The notes under the pieces are model-generated. The model did no database searches and was not told the DNA's origin. It saw nothing but the letters and a program-made list of their open reading frames with translations. Below are positions 51,630 through 63,625 of a DNA stretch of 64,000 nucleotides, piece by piece. Every line of letters begins with the position of its first letter. The stretch's first letter is position 1. The position numbers and the translations under genes are program-made. This stretch comes from an uncultured Pelagibacteraceae bacterium (GTDB lineage: Bacteria > Pseudomonadota > Alphaproteobacteria > Pelagibacterales > Pelagibacteraceae), in NCBI GenBank assembly GCA_902523895.1, contig CABZAZ010000004.1, positions 1 through 64,000 on the forward strand. Direction: 5' to 3'.

Positions 51630-52868
51630 CTAATTGAATCTTGTTGAGCTATAAGGGGCTAAATTTAAATTGGTGTTTTCTTTAGCTATCATTCCAGAGA
51701 CAATCTTTCCAGATATTGGTCCTAATGTCCATCCTAAATGATGATGACCGAAACAATAGAATACATTTTTGTGATTTTTTGACGGACCCATGACAGGTAA
51801 AAAATCAGGTAATGTTGGTCTAAATCCTAACCATTCATCCTCATGATCAGGTAAATCTCCCAACATATACTTAGCGTTATTAATCAAATTTTTAATACGC
51901 GATTTTGATAAAGGATTTTTCAATCCACCAAACTCGACTGTGCCTACAACTCTTAATCCTTGTTCCATTGGAGTAACTCCAAATCCTCGATTTGAAAAAA
52001 TAACTGGCCTTTGCAAAAGATGGTCGCAATCTTTAAAGTGAACATGATAACCACGCTCGGTATCTAAAGGTATTTTTTCATCTAAATTATCAGTCAATTT
52101 TTTTGAAAAAGCTCCACAGGCTACTACCACTTTATCAAATAAAAATTTTTCAGACCCAGTTTTTAATATTGGTTGTTCATCTTGAAATTCTATACTTTTA
52201 ATGTCCGTTTTTTTAAATTGCCCACCCTTTTTAAGAAATAAATCAAAAAATTTTAATAGAATTTTTTTTGGGTTCCTCGCATGTCTCGCGTAAGGATAAT
52301 AAACACCAGCATGATAAAAAGGTTTTATGTTAGGCTCAAGATCGTGAATTTCTTTTTTATTCACAAGTTGTTGCTGAACTCCTAGTTCCTTCCTAACATT
52401 AATCTCCAATTCTCTACTTTTTAAATCTTGATCATTCCAAATATATAAAATACCTTTGTTTTCAACTAAACCTTCAATATCGACTTCATCAAATAACTCA
52501 TCGTAAGCAGGTAAGGCTAAGTCTAAAATTTGGTGCATATTTTTTGCAGTATGCATCATTTTATTTTTGGTGGTATTCAATATAAATTTAATAAACCAAG
52601 GGATCATTTTTGGAACATAATTCCATTTAAGAGCAAGGGGTCCTGTTGAACTCATTAACATTGCAGGAACATCCAGTAGAATGTCAGTTCTATTTAAAGA
52701 TAATGAAGCATAGGGAGAAAAATGACCAGCATTTCCGTAAGATGCTACAGGGCTTCCTGGATTTTCTCTATCAAATATAGTTACATCAAAACCTTTTTTC
52801 TGCAAAAATAAAGCATTGGAAATACCTTGAATACCTGCTCCAACTATACCTACCTTAAGTTTATTCAT
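51630..52868 (-). CDS. DadA-like FAD-dependent amino acid dehydrogenase
   Basis: 412 residues; FAD fold VGIVGAGIQGISNALFLQ with FDRENPGSPVASYGNAGHFS, and late GLRVVGTVEFGG, DEWLGFRPTLPDFLPVMGPS and CFGHHHLGWTLGPISGKIV, all typical of D-amino acid dehydrogenase DadA and close relatives. It would oxidise a D-amino acid or secondary amine to a keto acid or imine and pass electrons to the respiratory chain. First gene of a five-gene minus-strand run that ends with msrB. Confidence 0.87.
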   Translation of the reverse strand: MNKLKVGIVGAGIQGISNALFLQKKGFDVTIFDRENPGSPVASYGNAGHFSPYASLSLNRTDILLDVPAMLMSSTGPLALKWNYVPKMIPWFIKFILNTTKNKMMHTAKNMHQILDLALPAYDELFDEVDIEGLVENKGILYIWNDQDLKSRELEINVRKELGVQQQLVNKKEIHDLEPNIKPFYHAGVYYPYARHARNPKKILLKFFDLFLKKGGQFKKTDIKSIEFQDEQPILKTGSEKFLFDKVVVACGAFSKKLTDNLDEKIPLDTERGYHVHFKDCDHLLQRPVIFSNRGFGVTPMEQGLRVVGTVEFGGLKNPLSKSRIKNLINNAKYMLGDLPDHEDEWLGFRPTLPDFLPVMGPSKNHKNVFYCFGHHHLGWTLGPISGKIVSGMIAKENTNLNLAPYSSTRFN

Positions 52869-52886
52869 TTAAAGACTATATAATGA

Positions 52887-52902
52887 AATCTTAATTAAGA
52901 TT
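52887..52902. promoter_or_regulatory. 16-bp perfect palindrome before the DadA-like gene
   Basis: AATCTTAATTAAGATT is a perfect palindrome in the 50 bp gap between rodA and the DadA-like gene, about 19 bp ahead of the latter's ATG. A TATATA element lies between them. Operator-like, or chance in AT-rich DNA. Confidence 0.3.
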
Positions 52903-52918
52903 AAGCGACAAATTATAC

Positions 52919-54043
52919 TTATGCAATGGATTGTTGACTATGAGTTTTGGCACTCATCACAATTCCAAATCCTATCATCGTGGCTAACATTGATGAACCA
53001 CCATATGACATTATCGGCAAAGGTGAACCTACAATAGGAAGTAAGCCTAGAACCATACTCATATTTATAACAACATATATAAAGATTGATGTTCCAAAAC
53101 TGTAACAGAATAATTTTGCAAAATAACTTCTAGAAAGCGCACCTATTCTGATAACTCGGTAAATTACTATACTATAAATCAAAAGTAACAAAACTGACCC
53201 TATAAAACCAAATTCTTCAGAAAAAAGGGTAAATATAAAATCTGTATGTTTCTCTGGAAGAAATTCTAGATAACTTTGTGTTCCTTTTAGAAAACCCTTA
53301 CCAGTAAAACCTCCTGATCCGACTGCAATTTTAGATTGGATTATCTGATAACCAGCTCCTAAGGGATCTCTATCTGGATTTAAAAAAGTTAATACTCTAA
53401 GTTTTTGATAAGGTTTTAGAAAAGAAATGATAATTGGCAATGAAATGATTGATAGCAAACAAGAATAAAAAAAATATTTATGATTTAGTCCAGCAAACCA
53501 CAAAACAACTATTCCACTTATCGCAATAAGTAACGAGGTACCTAAATCTGGTTGTATAATTACCAAACTCATTGGAACGAATATGATTATTAAGGAGAAA
53601 CAAATACTATAAAAAGAGTTAACATGTTGTGACTTCATTCTATGAAAATATTTTGCTAAACATAAAATGATAAAAATTTTCATCAATTCAGATGGTTGAA
53701 TATTCAAAAAATATAAATCAATCCATCTTTTAGATCCTGACGCAGTAATACCAAAATTTATAGTCCAAATTAACATTCCTAAAATAACTGCGTAAGATAA
53801 ATAACCGAGAGAGAACCAGAATTTTATGTTAATAAACGAAATTACAATCATCATTGAGAAGAAAACAATAAATTTGATAAAATGACTTTTTGTATGAAAT
53901 AATACTTCACCTCCATCGGTAGAGTACATCGTTGCAAGGCTAATAAATCCTAAGATTAAAAGACATGATAAAAGTATATAATCTAAATTTCCAAATTTTT
54001 GGAAAAAACTATTTTTGTTATTAAATCTTCTGTATTGGTACAT
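52919..54043 (-). CDS. rodA: Rod-shape peptidoglycan glycosyltransferase RodA
   Basis: 374-residue SEDS protein with ten spans. Marks: GSKRWIDLYFLNIQPSELMK, IIQPDLGTSLLIAISG, FLPEKHTDFIFTLFSEEFGF containing the catalytic Asp of the family, and LPIVGSPLPIMSYGGSSML. It makes glycan strands together with PBP2, whose gene ends 1 bp before it. Last gene of the mre-mrd operon. Confidence 0.95.
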   Translation of the reverse strand: MYQYRRFNNKNSFFQKFGNLDYILLSCLLILGFISLATMYSTDGGEVLFHTKSHFIKFIVFFSMMIVISFINIKFWFSLGYLSYAVILGMLIWTINFGITASGSKRWIDLYFLNIQPSELMKIFIILCLAKYFHRMKSQHVNSFYSICFSLIIIFVPMSLVIIQPDLGTSLLIAISGIVVLWFAGLNHKYFFYSCLLSIISLPIIISFLKPYQKLRVLTFLNPDRDPLGAGYQIIQSKIAVGSGGFTGKGFLKGTQSYLEFLPEKHTDFIFTLFSEEFGFIGSVLLLLIYSIVIYRVIRIGALSRSYFAKLFCYSFGTSIFIYVVINMSMVLGLLPIVGSPLPIMSYGGSSMLATMIGFGIVMSAKTHSQQSIA

Positions 54044-54044
54044 T

Positions 54045-55919
54045 TTAGATATCCAAATATTTTTTGTTGTCGTAATTTTTTCTTATTTCGTGTCTATCAA
54101 CAATCATTTTAAATAATTCTTTAGCAAATGGAGCTGCAACAGTTCCTCCAGAGCCACCATGTTCTATAATTATGCTTAGCGCATACCTTGGACTTTTGTA
54201 AGGTCCAAAAGCTACATATAAAGCATGATCTCTCTCTTCATAAGGAATTTCAAATGTTTTAAGATCTAACTCACGATCTCTTTCAGTAATTTTTTTGACC
54301 TGTGAGGTTCCAGTTTTTCCAGCAAATTGATATTTAGGATCATCCAATCGAGATCTATAAGAAGTTCCTCTTACTTCGTTAGTTGAACTAAACATGGCGT
54401 CTTGAATAATTTTAATATTTCGAGACTTTTTAAATAATGGCATAAACTTATCTGCATATTGATTGTCATCATTTGCCACTATTTTAGGATAAATTTTATA
54501 TCCACCATTAGCTATTTGAGCAGTCATTAAACATAATTGTATCGGAGTTGTTTGAATAAAACCTTGACCAATACCAGTAATTATTGTTTCACCAAGTACC
54601 CAGTTTCTTCCTAATGCATTTTTTTTCCACTCTGTATTGGGAATTAATCCCTTCTTTTCATTATCAAATATATTTCTAAAAACTCTCTGTCCCAATCCAA
54701 ATTTTTTTGCAGTAACGCTTAATCTATCTACACCTAGCCTCCTTGCAACTTCATAAAAATATGTATCACATGATTGTTTCATTGCTTCTCTTAAATTTAC
54801 GAATCCGTGTCCTTCTTTTTTCCAACAATGATAAGTTTGCCCATACAATTCCAATGGATTTTTGTGTCCTCTGCATTGGACTGTAAAATCTGGTCTAATA
54901 ATTTCATTTTCTAAAGCTGATAAGGCAACAATAGGTTTTATGGTTGATCCTGGTGAGTAATTACCTGATAGTGATTTGTTAACTAGAGGTTTCATTGGAT
55001 TATTCCTTATCAGTTGCCATTCATCTTGACTTATTCCAAATACAAAAGAATTAGGATCAAAAGATGGGGAAGAATGCATTGCAATTATTGCACCTGTGTA
55101 AATATCCATTACGCATATCGATCCTGCTCTTTCTTTTAGTAATTCATTAGTTAATTCCTGAATTTTGGTATCTACAGTAAGCTTGATTGTTTCTCCCTTG
55201 TCCCCTGTTTGAAATGCTAATTGACTAATCCTTCTACCATAAGCATTAACCTCGTATCGCTCTACAGAATTTGATCCAATTAATTTCTGTTCAAATGATT
55301 TTTCTAAACCAGTTTTTCCAACCTTTAATCCAGGGACAAATTTTTCTTTTATATTTTCATTTGTTAAAAGGTCATTTTCATTTGCCTGACTTACATAGCC
55401 CAAAACATGAGTAAAATTCTCCTTATATGGATAATCTCTTGATATTGAAATAACTGGTTTAACTCCATTAAGGTCATACAGGTGGTTATTTATTTTTGAA
55501 AATTTTTCCCAACTTAAATTATCTGCTACAATTAATGTTTCCCAAGGTTTTATTTCATTCTTTTTTTTTACAATTTTTTTAAATTGTTTTTCACTTAATT
55601 CTAATAATTCTTTCACGCGAAAAATTACATATCTAAAATCCTCTACTTCCTCTGGTATAATATGAAGTTGATAAGCCTCAAAGTTTCCAGCAATAGTGTT
55701 TCCAAAATAGTCTTGAAATTCTCCTCTGATAGGAGGTAATTTCCATTCTCGAATTCTATTTTTATCTGAGAGTGTTAAATATTTTTTGTTCTCTTTAACT
55801 TGTAAAAAAAATAATCTACTAACTATCCCACCCAAAATAATAATCTTAGCAGCTGCCAGAATAAACATTCTTCGATTCAAGGAATTTAATTTAGTTGCAC
55901 TATCACTTATATTAATCAT
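54045..55919 (-). CDS. mrdA: Penicillin-binding protein 2
   Basis: Transpeptidase of 624 residues partnering RodA. One N-terminal span (about 18-40), PBP dimer region, then the penicilloyl-serine domain with SPGSTIKP (nucleophile Ser325, Lys328), SCDTYFYE and GKTGTSQV. It overlaps mreD by 8 bp and is followed by rodA after 1 bp. Family length and motifs are standard. Confidence 0.95.
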   Translation of the reverse strand: MINISDSATKLNSLNRRMFILAAAKIIILGGIVSRLFFLQVKENKKYLTLSDKNRIREWKLPPIRGEFQDYFGNTIAGNFEAYQLHIIPEEVEDFRYVIFRVKELLELSEKQFKKIVKKKNEIKPWETLIVADNLSWEKFSKINNHLYDLNGVKPVISISRDYPYKENFTHVLGYVSQANENDLLTNENIKEKFVPGLKVGKTGLEKSFEQKLIGSNSVERYEVNAYGRRISQLAFQTGDKGETIKLTVDTKIQELTNELLKERAGSICVMDIYTGAIIAMHSSPSFDPNSFVFGISQDEWQLIRNNPMKPLVNKSLSGNYSPGSTIKPIVALSALENEIIRPDFTVQCRGHKNPLELYGQTYHCWKKEGHGFVNLREAMKQSCDTYFYEVARRLGVDRLSVTAKKFGLGQRVFRNIFDNEKKGLIPNTEWKKNALGRNWVLGETIITGIGQGFIQTTPIQLCLMTAQIANGGYKIYPKIVANDDNQYADKFMPLFKKSRNIKIIQDAMFSSTNEVRGTSYRSRLDDPKYQFAGKTGTSQVKKITERDRELDLKTFEIPYEERDHALYVAFGPYKSPRYALSIIIEHGGSGGTVAAPFAKELFKMIVDRHEIRKNYDNKKYLDI

Positions 55920-56418
55920 CTAAACTTTTTAAATACCTCTTAAAAAAGATTGAAAATATTATGTAAAATAAAAATGTAAAAAAGTTATTCACAATAAAAA
56001 GTGTAATATCCAGCTCGTAAGAAAAAAATAAAAATAGAACTGAAAAATTAATTGAATTAATTAAACTAATTATAAACAAAAAATAGAACCAATCTTTTAT
56101 TAAATTTGGACTAAGTGTTATATTTCGAAGATAAGTCGCAAAGATACAAATTAAAATATATGATAAAGAACTTATACCTAATGGTAAACCAACAACAGCA
56201 TCATTAAATAGTCCAGCTAAAAAAACTAAAAAATAATCAAACTTTTGGTAAGCTTTTAGAGCAAAATAAAAAATTAATATATATGGAAAATTAAATGAAA
56301 AGTAGTCAATGTTAAGATAATTCAAATCAAATTCACTAAATACAGATATAAATAAAGCAAGAATTGGTAACCAAGTATAAACCTTGTACAATAAATTTTT
56401 CTTTTGAAATCTAATCAC
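55912..56418 (-). CDS. mreD: Rod-shape-determining protein MreD
   Basis: 168 residues, five to six spans with few charges; the conserved FLVFLAGLFNDAVVGLPLGISSLSY fits the G-L--D---G-PLG pattern of MreD. Sequence is weakly conserved in this family, so the call rests also on position between mreC and mrdA, overlapping both by 8 bp. Confidence 0.88.
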   Translation of the reverse strand: MIRFQKKNLLYKVYTWLPILALFISVFSEFDLNYLNIDYFSFNFPYILIFYFALKAYQKFDYFLVFLAGLFNDAVVGLPLGISSLSYILICIFATYLRNITLSPNLIKDWFYFLFIISLINSINFSVLFLFFSYELDITLFIVNNFFTFLFYIIFSIFFKRYLKSLDD

Positions 56419-57631
56419 TTATCTTTCCTTTTCTCATAATGCATTCTTTATATTCTGGGGTGCCTACTTTAAAACCAGTGCTAAAGAGTTTTTTCGATTG
56501 ACACTTAGAGCTATAGATTAAATTTAATCTTAAAAATTCTAACTCCTCTTGATCTAAATTATATTGTTGAATAAGATTTTTTTGAAAATCATTTTCTTTT
56601 TTTAATATCTCAATTTGTTTATTTAATTCGTTAGTTAGAGAATTCAATTCCTTGTTTTCCTCTAGAAATTTAGTGTTACTTTCTTCTAAAATTTGCAATT
56701 CATCACTTATTAGATTTAATTTTATTTGTTCGGTATCAGAAGAGACCTTTGTTTGATCATCTTCTTTAGTTTTAACAGATGTGGGAACGAGCTCGTCAAT
56801 TTCCGCAAAAACGTATTTTAATTGAGTAAAATCACTGTAAAAGTTAATTAATATTTTTTCATTTTCATCTTTTAAATCAACTGTGCCTACAGGAATTCCG
56901 CTTTTAAAGATTGAACCCGTTCCTGATGTATATGCAATTCCTTTATCATCGATTTTGTTTATTAAATCGTTTTTGATATATCTAATTTCACCTTTTTTAT
57001 CTCCATTACCGACTATAATTGCTTGAACATTTCCAGGTGTAATAGAAACAGGAATATTTGAATTTAAGTCGGTCAATAACAATACTCTTGAATTAGTATA
57101 ATTAACTTCAATCACTCTTCCTACAAGATAGCTTCGATCATAAATATTTGTTCCTATTTTTATTTTCTCTTTGCTCCCTTTATTAATTATAATTGACTTT
57201 AAAAAAGGACTTTTGTGATCGACAATTACCTTTGCTAAAATCTTGTTTGAAGTAATGGTATAACCATCAATTAGACTTTTAAGTTCATCATTTTCGCTCT
57301 TAATTATTTTTGTTGAAATATTTTCAGATTTTAATTGATCTAACTCCTCTTTAGTTGTTTTAAACTCCTTATAAAAATTAGTGTATTCAGTTAAATTTAA
57401 ATAAGAAGATTTAATAAAATTTTCTGGAATTGAAACTATAAAGGAAGATCGATAAACAATTTCTTTTATTACTGACTTTGTTACAGTTATTGCCTTAAAA
57501 TTAAAATTAGATAAAACAATTATAAAAATCGAAAAAAAAACTAAAGTTAATAAAGAAAATTTTTGTTTAGTGCTTTTTTTTAAAAAAGCAGATCTAATCG
57601 CAATAATAAAATCATCTCTGCTTTCAGCCAT
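56411..57631 (-). CDS. mreC: Rod-shape-determining protein MreC with extended C-terminal tail
   Basis: 406 residues, longer than the usual 280-370. One N-terminal span (about 27-48), a coiled coil, then the beta domain (ILAKVIVDHKSPFLKSIIINK, GLDIYDRSYLVGRVIEV-like YDRSYLVGRVIEVNYTNSRV, SGTGSIFKSGIPVGTV). After about residue 290 a second, long coiled coil follows and the protein ends with Cys377, GFKVGTPEYKEC (Cys397) and a basic tip. The tail is not part of normal MreC and resembles a short two-Cys motif seen in other alphaproteobacterial proteins. It scaffolds MreB, PBP2 and RodA. Confidence 0.92.
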   Translation of the reverse strand: MAESRDDFIIAIRSAFLKKSTKQKFSLLTLVFFSIFIIVLSNFNFKAITVTKSVIKEIVYRSSFIVSIPENFIKSSYLNLTEYTNFYKEFKTTKEELDQLKSENISTKIIKSENDELKSLIDGYTITSNKILAKVIVDHKSPFLKSIIINKGSKEKIKIGTNIYDRSYLVGRVIEVNYTNSRVLLLTDLNSNIPVSITPGNVQAIIVGNGDKKGEIRYIKNDLINKIDDKGIAYTSGTGSIFKSGIPVGTVDLKDENEKILINFYSDFTQLKYVFAEIDELVPTSVKTKEDDQTKVSSDTEQIKLNLISDELQILEESNTKFLEENKELNSLTNELNKQIEILKKENDFQKNLIQQYNLDQEELEFLRLNLIYSSKCQSKKLFSTGFKVGTPEYKECIMRKGKISD

Positions 57632-57636
57632 CTTTC

Positions 57637-60248
<2,612 letters not shown>

Positions 60249-60324
60249 AAAAAATTATTATGGAATATACAACCTATCGGTTAGATTGCAAAATAAATAA
60301 CGAATTTTAGCCCCAATTTGACAC

Positions 60325-60999
60325 CTATGAAAAGAATTTAGGTTTTTCAAAAGCTGAATTAACAAACTTTGAATTTTTTGACAACCTAAGACTAACATCC
60401 CGTAAATTTTTTCTCACATATTTATCTAAACTTGTTGGATACTTAAATTCTAATATACATATGTTTTTAAAATTTTTAACAATGTCAATTTGACTTAAAT
60501 TATTGAGAAAAATACTTTTTAAGTTGTAATCAACAGTTGCTCTAATTTTTCCGTTTAAAGATATAAAATACTCTCTCTCATAGTGTGTTGTTAAAACTGG
60601 ATAAATGACTTTTTTTTGTTTGAGTTTAAAGTTTAAAATTTCTTGAATTCTTTTTAAATTATCTAAATTTAAAAGATTTAAATTATTTAATTTTTTTATT
60701 GAAATACTCTCTTTTTTAGTCTCAAATCCTTTTTTGCTTTTAATCTCAATGATCGGTTTAGTAATAATATTCTTATTTCCATACCACCTTATTCTAATTT
60801 TTTTTTTATTACTCACTCCATCTAAATTTTGTCTTATTGAGACATAATCTTGTGTATCAAAGTATATTGAATTTACTTTTCGTAAAGGATATTGTGTTCT
60901 AAAAAATAACTTAGATCTTAATAATGAGTTTATCATAGCCAAATAATTGTTACTTCTAAATAACCATTTTCTCTCAAATCTCTTAATCTTATTTTTCAT
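60325..60999 (-). CDS. VTC-domain protein (polyphosphate-polymerase-like)
   Basis: 224 residues of the triphosphate-tunnel VTC fold: FERKW (8-12), NSIYFDTQD, KIRIRWYG (67-74), IIEIKSKKG (83-91), later YEREYF, RATVDYNL and ILEFKYP. The basic and Glu residues that line the tunnel of yeast Vtc4 are represented. In bacteria such domains keep company with CotH kinases and DUF4956 proteins, as here, and their substrate is not settled: polyphosphate or another phosphorylated polymer. It overlaps the CotH gene by 11 bp. Confidence 0.87.
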   Translation of the reverse strand: MKNKIKRFERKWLFRSNNYLAMINSLLRSKLFFRTQYPLRKVNSIYFDTQDYVSIRQNLDGVSNKKKIRIRWYGNKNIITKPIIEIKSKKGFETKKESISIKKLNNLNLLNLDNLKRIQEILNFKLKQKKVIYPVLTTHYEREYFISLNGKIRATVDYNLKSIFLNNLSQIDIVKNFKNICILEFKYPTSLDKYVRKNLRDVSLRLSKNSKFVNSAFEKPKFFS

Positions 61000-63625
61000 A
61001 CATTAAAGAGATAATTTTTTCTGATTTCATTACGACGATTTCATCTTCAGTGGATAATTTTGCAGTTTTATCTTGGATTGATTTTACTAAAAAATTTTTA
61101 ATCTGATATTTTTTTGCATCAAGAAAAGGGAAATCATATTCTTTTTTTTTTTGATAAGCAGCAAAAGGAATTTTAACACCATCAAATTTAATATTTTGAG
61201 AATAAACCTCTGAACCATCTTTGCTAATAATACCTGCATAAGAATTTATTCCAGTAACTTTATCAATATTTATTTCCGATTCTTCACCTGCACTAATAAT
61301 TTTATCATTTATATTATTAAAATTTGCATTGTTGATAGTTACTTTAGACCCTGAAAAATCTATTGCATCATTATTGATATTTTTAAAATCTGACTTCGTG
61401 ATTTTCCCTGCACTAAAATCAATATCTATTGCATCAGAAGATATGTTGTTATATTTAGCCTCAATTATTTCAAATTTTGACCTGAATATATTTATTGCAT
61501 CTTCAGAAAAAATATTTTTAAAACGAACATTTTTCATTTCAACTTCTGTCTGATGAAAATTAATTGATCCCAAAATTATGTATTCAGAATTCTTTTCTAA
61601 ATCAAAGCCACTTAGATAAGAAAATTCTGTGTTTTTGATTGAGGATATCTCTTTTGTATCACCTATCAAAATTCCCCCACCTAAATTTTCAGGTTCTCCA
61701 GAAATTATGACCACTTTGTTTTCGCCTCCAATTTGCCAAGGTGAATTTGAAATTATAAATGCTTTATTTGTGATTAATATTTTTTGACCCGGCTTTATTA
61801 CAACTTTGAAGCCTTCTGGAATATATACATCTTTATCAATTATGACTTCATCACTTTTCAAAAAAAGATTATTTTCTGTTTGGATAAAGTAGTTTTTAAA
61901 TACCTCAGAATTAAGGTTTTTAAAATTCTCATAAGAGTATTCTGAATTTAAATAATCTATTTTTGTCAAAATTTTTTCTTTACTAATTTTGTTAGTGAAA
62001 GCAACATGAGTACATATCAAATTTTTTTCTTTAGGTAATTTTACAGATGTATCAGAAAAAAAATTTAAATCTTTTCTTACATTAATTGTGATATTTTGAT
62101 CACTTTTCGTGCATATTACCTTATCTATAAATAGCGGTGAAAAGCTTAAAGAATTTAGCTCCTTCATACCTCGTATCATTAATTCGGAATTATCTTTTTT
62201 TAATATTTGTACTTTTTGTACTTTTTCTATTTTTTTTCTAATATTTTTGGCATGGTAATAAAAATCAGACAATAAGAAATAATATAATCCTACTCCATAA
62301 TTTCTTGCATTATCAAAATAAAAATAATCTGCATAGATATGTGAATTGAATTCCTCAATTTTATTTTTATTTTTAAATATGAAATTATCTAAATATGTTT
62401 TTTTACTAATTTTATTTAAATTCTCTACATACAAATTATAAAATGATTTATTTAAAGATTTATCCTTATTAAAAAAAATAATATTTAGCCAAGAGTAGCT
62501 AGAAATTTCTTCTCTTGATTTTGGCTTTAATACTTTATCAATTAAAATTCTATTATCGTAATTTTTAATATTTTTGTGATAATTTTGCTTCAATCTATGC
62601 CCATCAAATGGAATTGGCTCGAATAAACCATTAATAGGGTTATAATAAAATTTTACACTCTTTAATAATGAGCCGTGATATGTAGATGTTAAGTCTATTA
62701 TAGCAAAATATGATGCCCATTTTTTAAGATCTAAAACTTCTTCTGGTGAAATTTTTTTATCTAAGAAGTCTCTTAATTTTTGAGAAGCGATATTTAAAAT
62801 ATCTTTATTTTCACTTTTATTCCAAAATTGTTTATTATAAATTTCAAAAACAATATTTTCACTACCGTTCTCAATTTCTAAATTAGTAGTTAAATCCTCA
62901 TCCAAACTAAAAATGGGTCCGTTCCTTCTCTTGTTTCTTTCGATTAATTCCTTACCGAAACCTTCCTCTAAAACATAAAGTCCTTTATCTTCACCATTTA
63001 TTGATAAATTTAAAAATTCATATTTCAATTTTATTATATCAAGATCCTCTGCTAATTTATGAAAAATCCATTCATGTATATAATTTCTAGCCCTTGGTTT
63101 TTGTAAAGAAAATTTTTTTATTCCAAATATGTATTGATTTCTATCTAGCTCTATTTTATATGATGATTTCTCTTTGTCTTCCCAATGTATTCTTCTGTCA
63201 CCTTTAAGTCTTATATCTCCTCTATACTTTTTTTCGTTAAAAATGATATTGACTTTAATTTGAGGCATTTTATCTGATGAAGGTAAACCATTAGTTTCTC
63301 TTTCTGTGTCAATCGCTTCTTTCCTTATTTTTTCTATTTTTAAAATATCGTCAAAACCTATCTCTAAATTTATCTTATCAATTTTATAAAAATTACTTTT
63401 AAAAGCCTTAAATGCTATTATTGGTAAATAAATATATTCTATTCTTCCACCTTCAGAAATATAATGTAAAAAATTTTTTTTCTTTTGTTCAAATGTTTGA
63501 GATTGCGAAATAGTAAAAAACAACAATAAAATTGCTATTAATGTAGAAAAAAAATAAAATTTAAGAAATCTATTAAAAGAAAAAAAATTTTTCTTACTCT
63601 TTTTTTCTTCCTTTTTTATTATCAT
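60989..63625 (-). CDS. CotH kinase-like protein with C-terminal beta-helix
   Basis: 878 residues. Membrane anchor at about 20-42, then an extracytoplasmic CotH kinase domain (about 110-400): DIRLKGDRRIHWEDKEKSSY, KKFSLQKPRARNYIHEWIFH, the GEDKGLYVLEEGFGKELIE block and GLFEPIPFDGH with the likely metal Asp. From about 590 a right-handed beta-helix follows; coils of 22-23 residues are plain at 709-800 (SEDAINIF, SDAIDIDF, NDAIDFSG starts). CotH enzymes phosphorylate proteins in Bacillus spores. Here it overlaps DUF4956 and VTC genes on both sides. A surface glycan or protein may be the target. Confidence 0.85.
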   Translation of the reverse strand: MIIKKEEKKSKKNFFSFNRFLKFYFFSTLIAILLLFFTISQSQTFEQKKKNFLHYISEGGRIEYIYLPIIAFKAFKSNFYKIDKINLEIGFDDILKIEKIRKEAIDTERETNGLPSSDKMPQIKVNIIFNEKKYRGDIRLKGDRRIHWEDKEKSSYKIELDRNQYIFGIKKFSLQKPRARNYIHEWIFHKLAEDLDIIKLKYEFLNLSINGEDKGLYVLEEGFGKELIERNKRRNGPIFSLDEDLTTNLEIENGSENIVFEIYNKQFWNKSENKDILNIASQKLRDFLDKKISPEEVLDLKKWASYFAIIDLTSTYHGSLLKSVKFYYNPINGLFEPIPFDGHRLKQNYHKNIKNYDNRILIDKVLKPKSREEISSYSWLNIIFFNKDKSLNKSFYNLYVENLNKISKKTYLDNFIFKNKNKIEEFNSHIYADYFYFDNARNYGVGLYYFLLSDFYYHAKNIRKKIEKVQKVQILKKDNSELMIRGMKELNSLSFSPLFIDKVICTKSDQNITINVRKDLNFFSDTSVKLPKEKNLICTHVAFTNKISKEKILTKIDYLNSEYSYENFKNLNSEVFKNYFIQTENNLFLKSDEVIIDKDVYIPEGFKVVIKPGQKILITNKAFIISNSPWQIGGENKVVIISGEPENLGGGILIGDTKEISSIKNTEFSYLSGFDLEKNSEYIILGSINFHQTEVEMKNVRFKNIFSEDAINIFRSKFEIIEAKYNNISSDAIDIDFSAGKITKSDFKNINNDAIDFSGSKVTINNANFNNINDKIISAGEESEINIDKVTGINSYAGIISKDGSEVYSQNIKFDGVKIPFAAYQKKKEYDFPFLDAKKYQIKNFLVKSIQDKTAKLSTEDEIVVMKSEKIISLMYEK

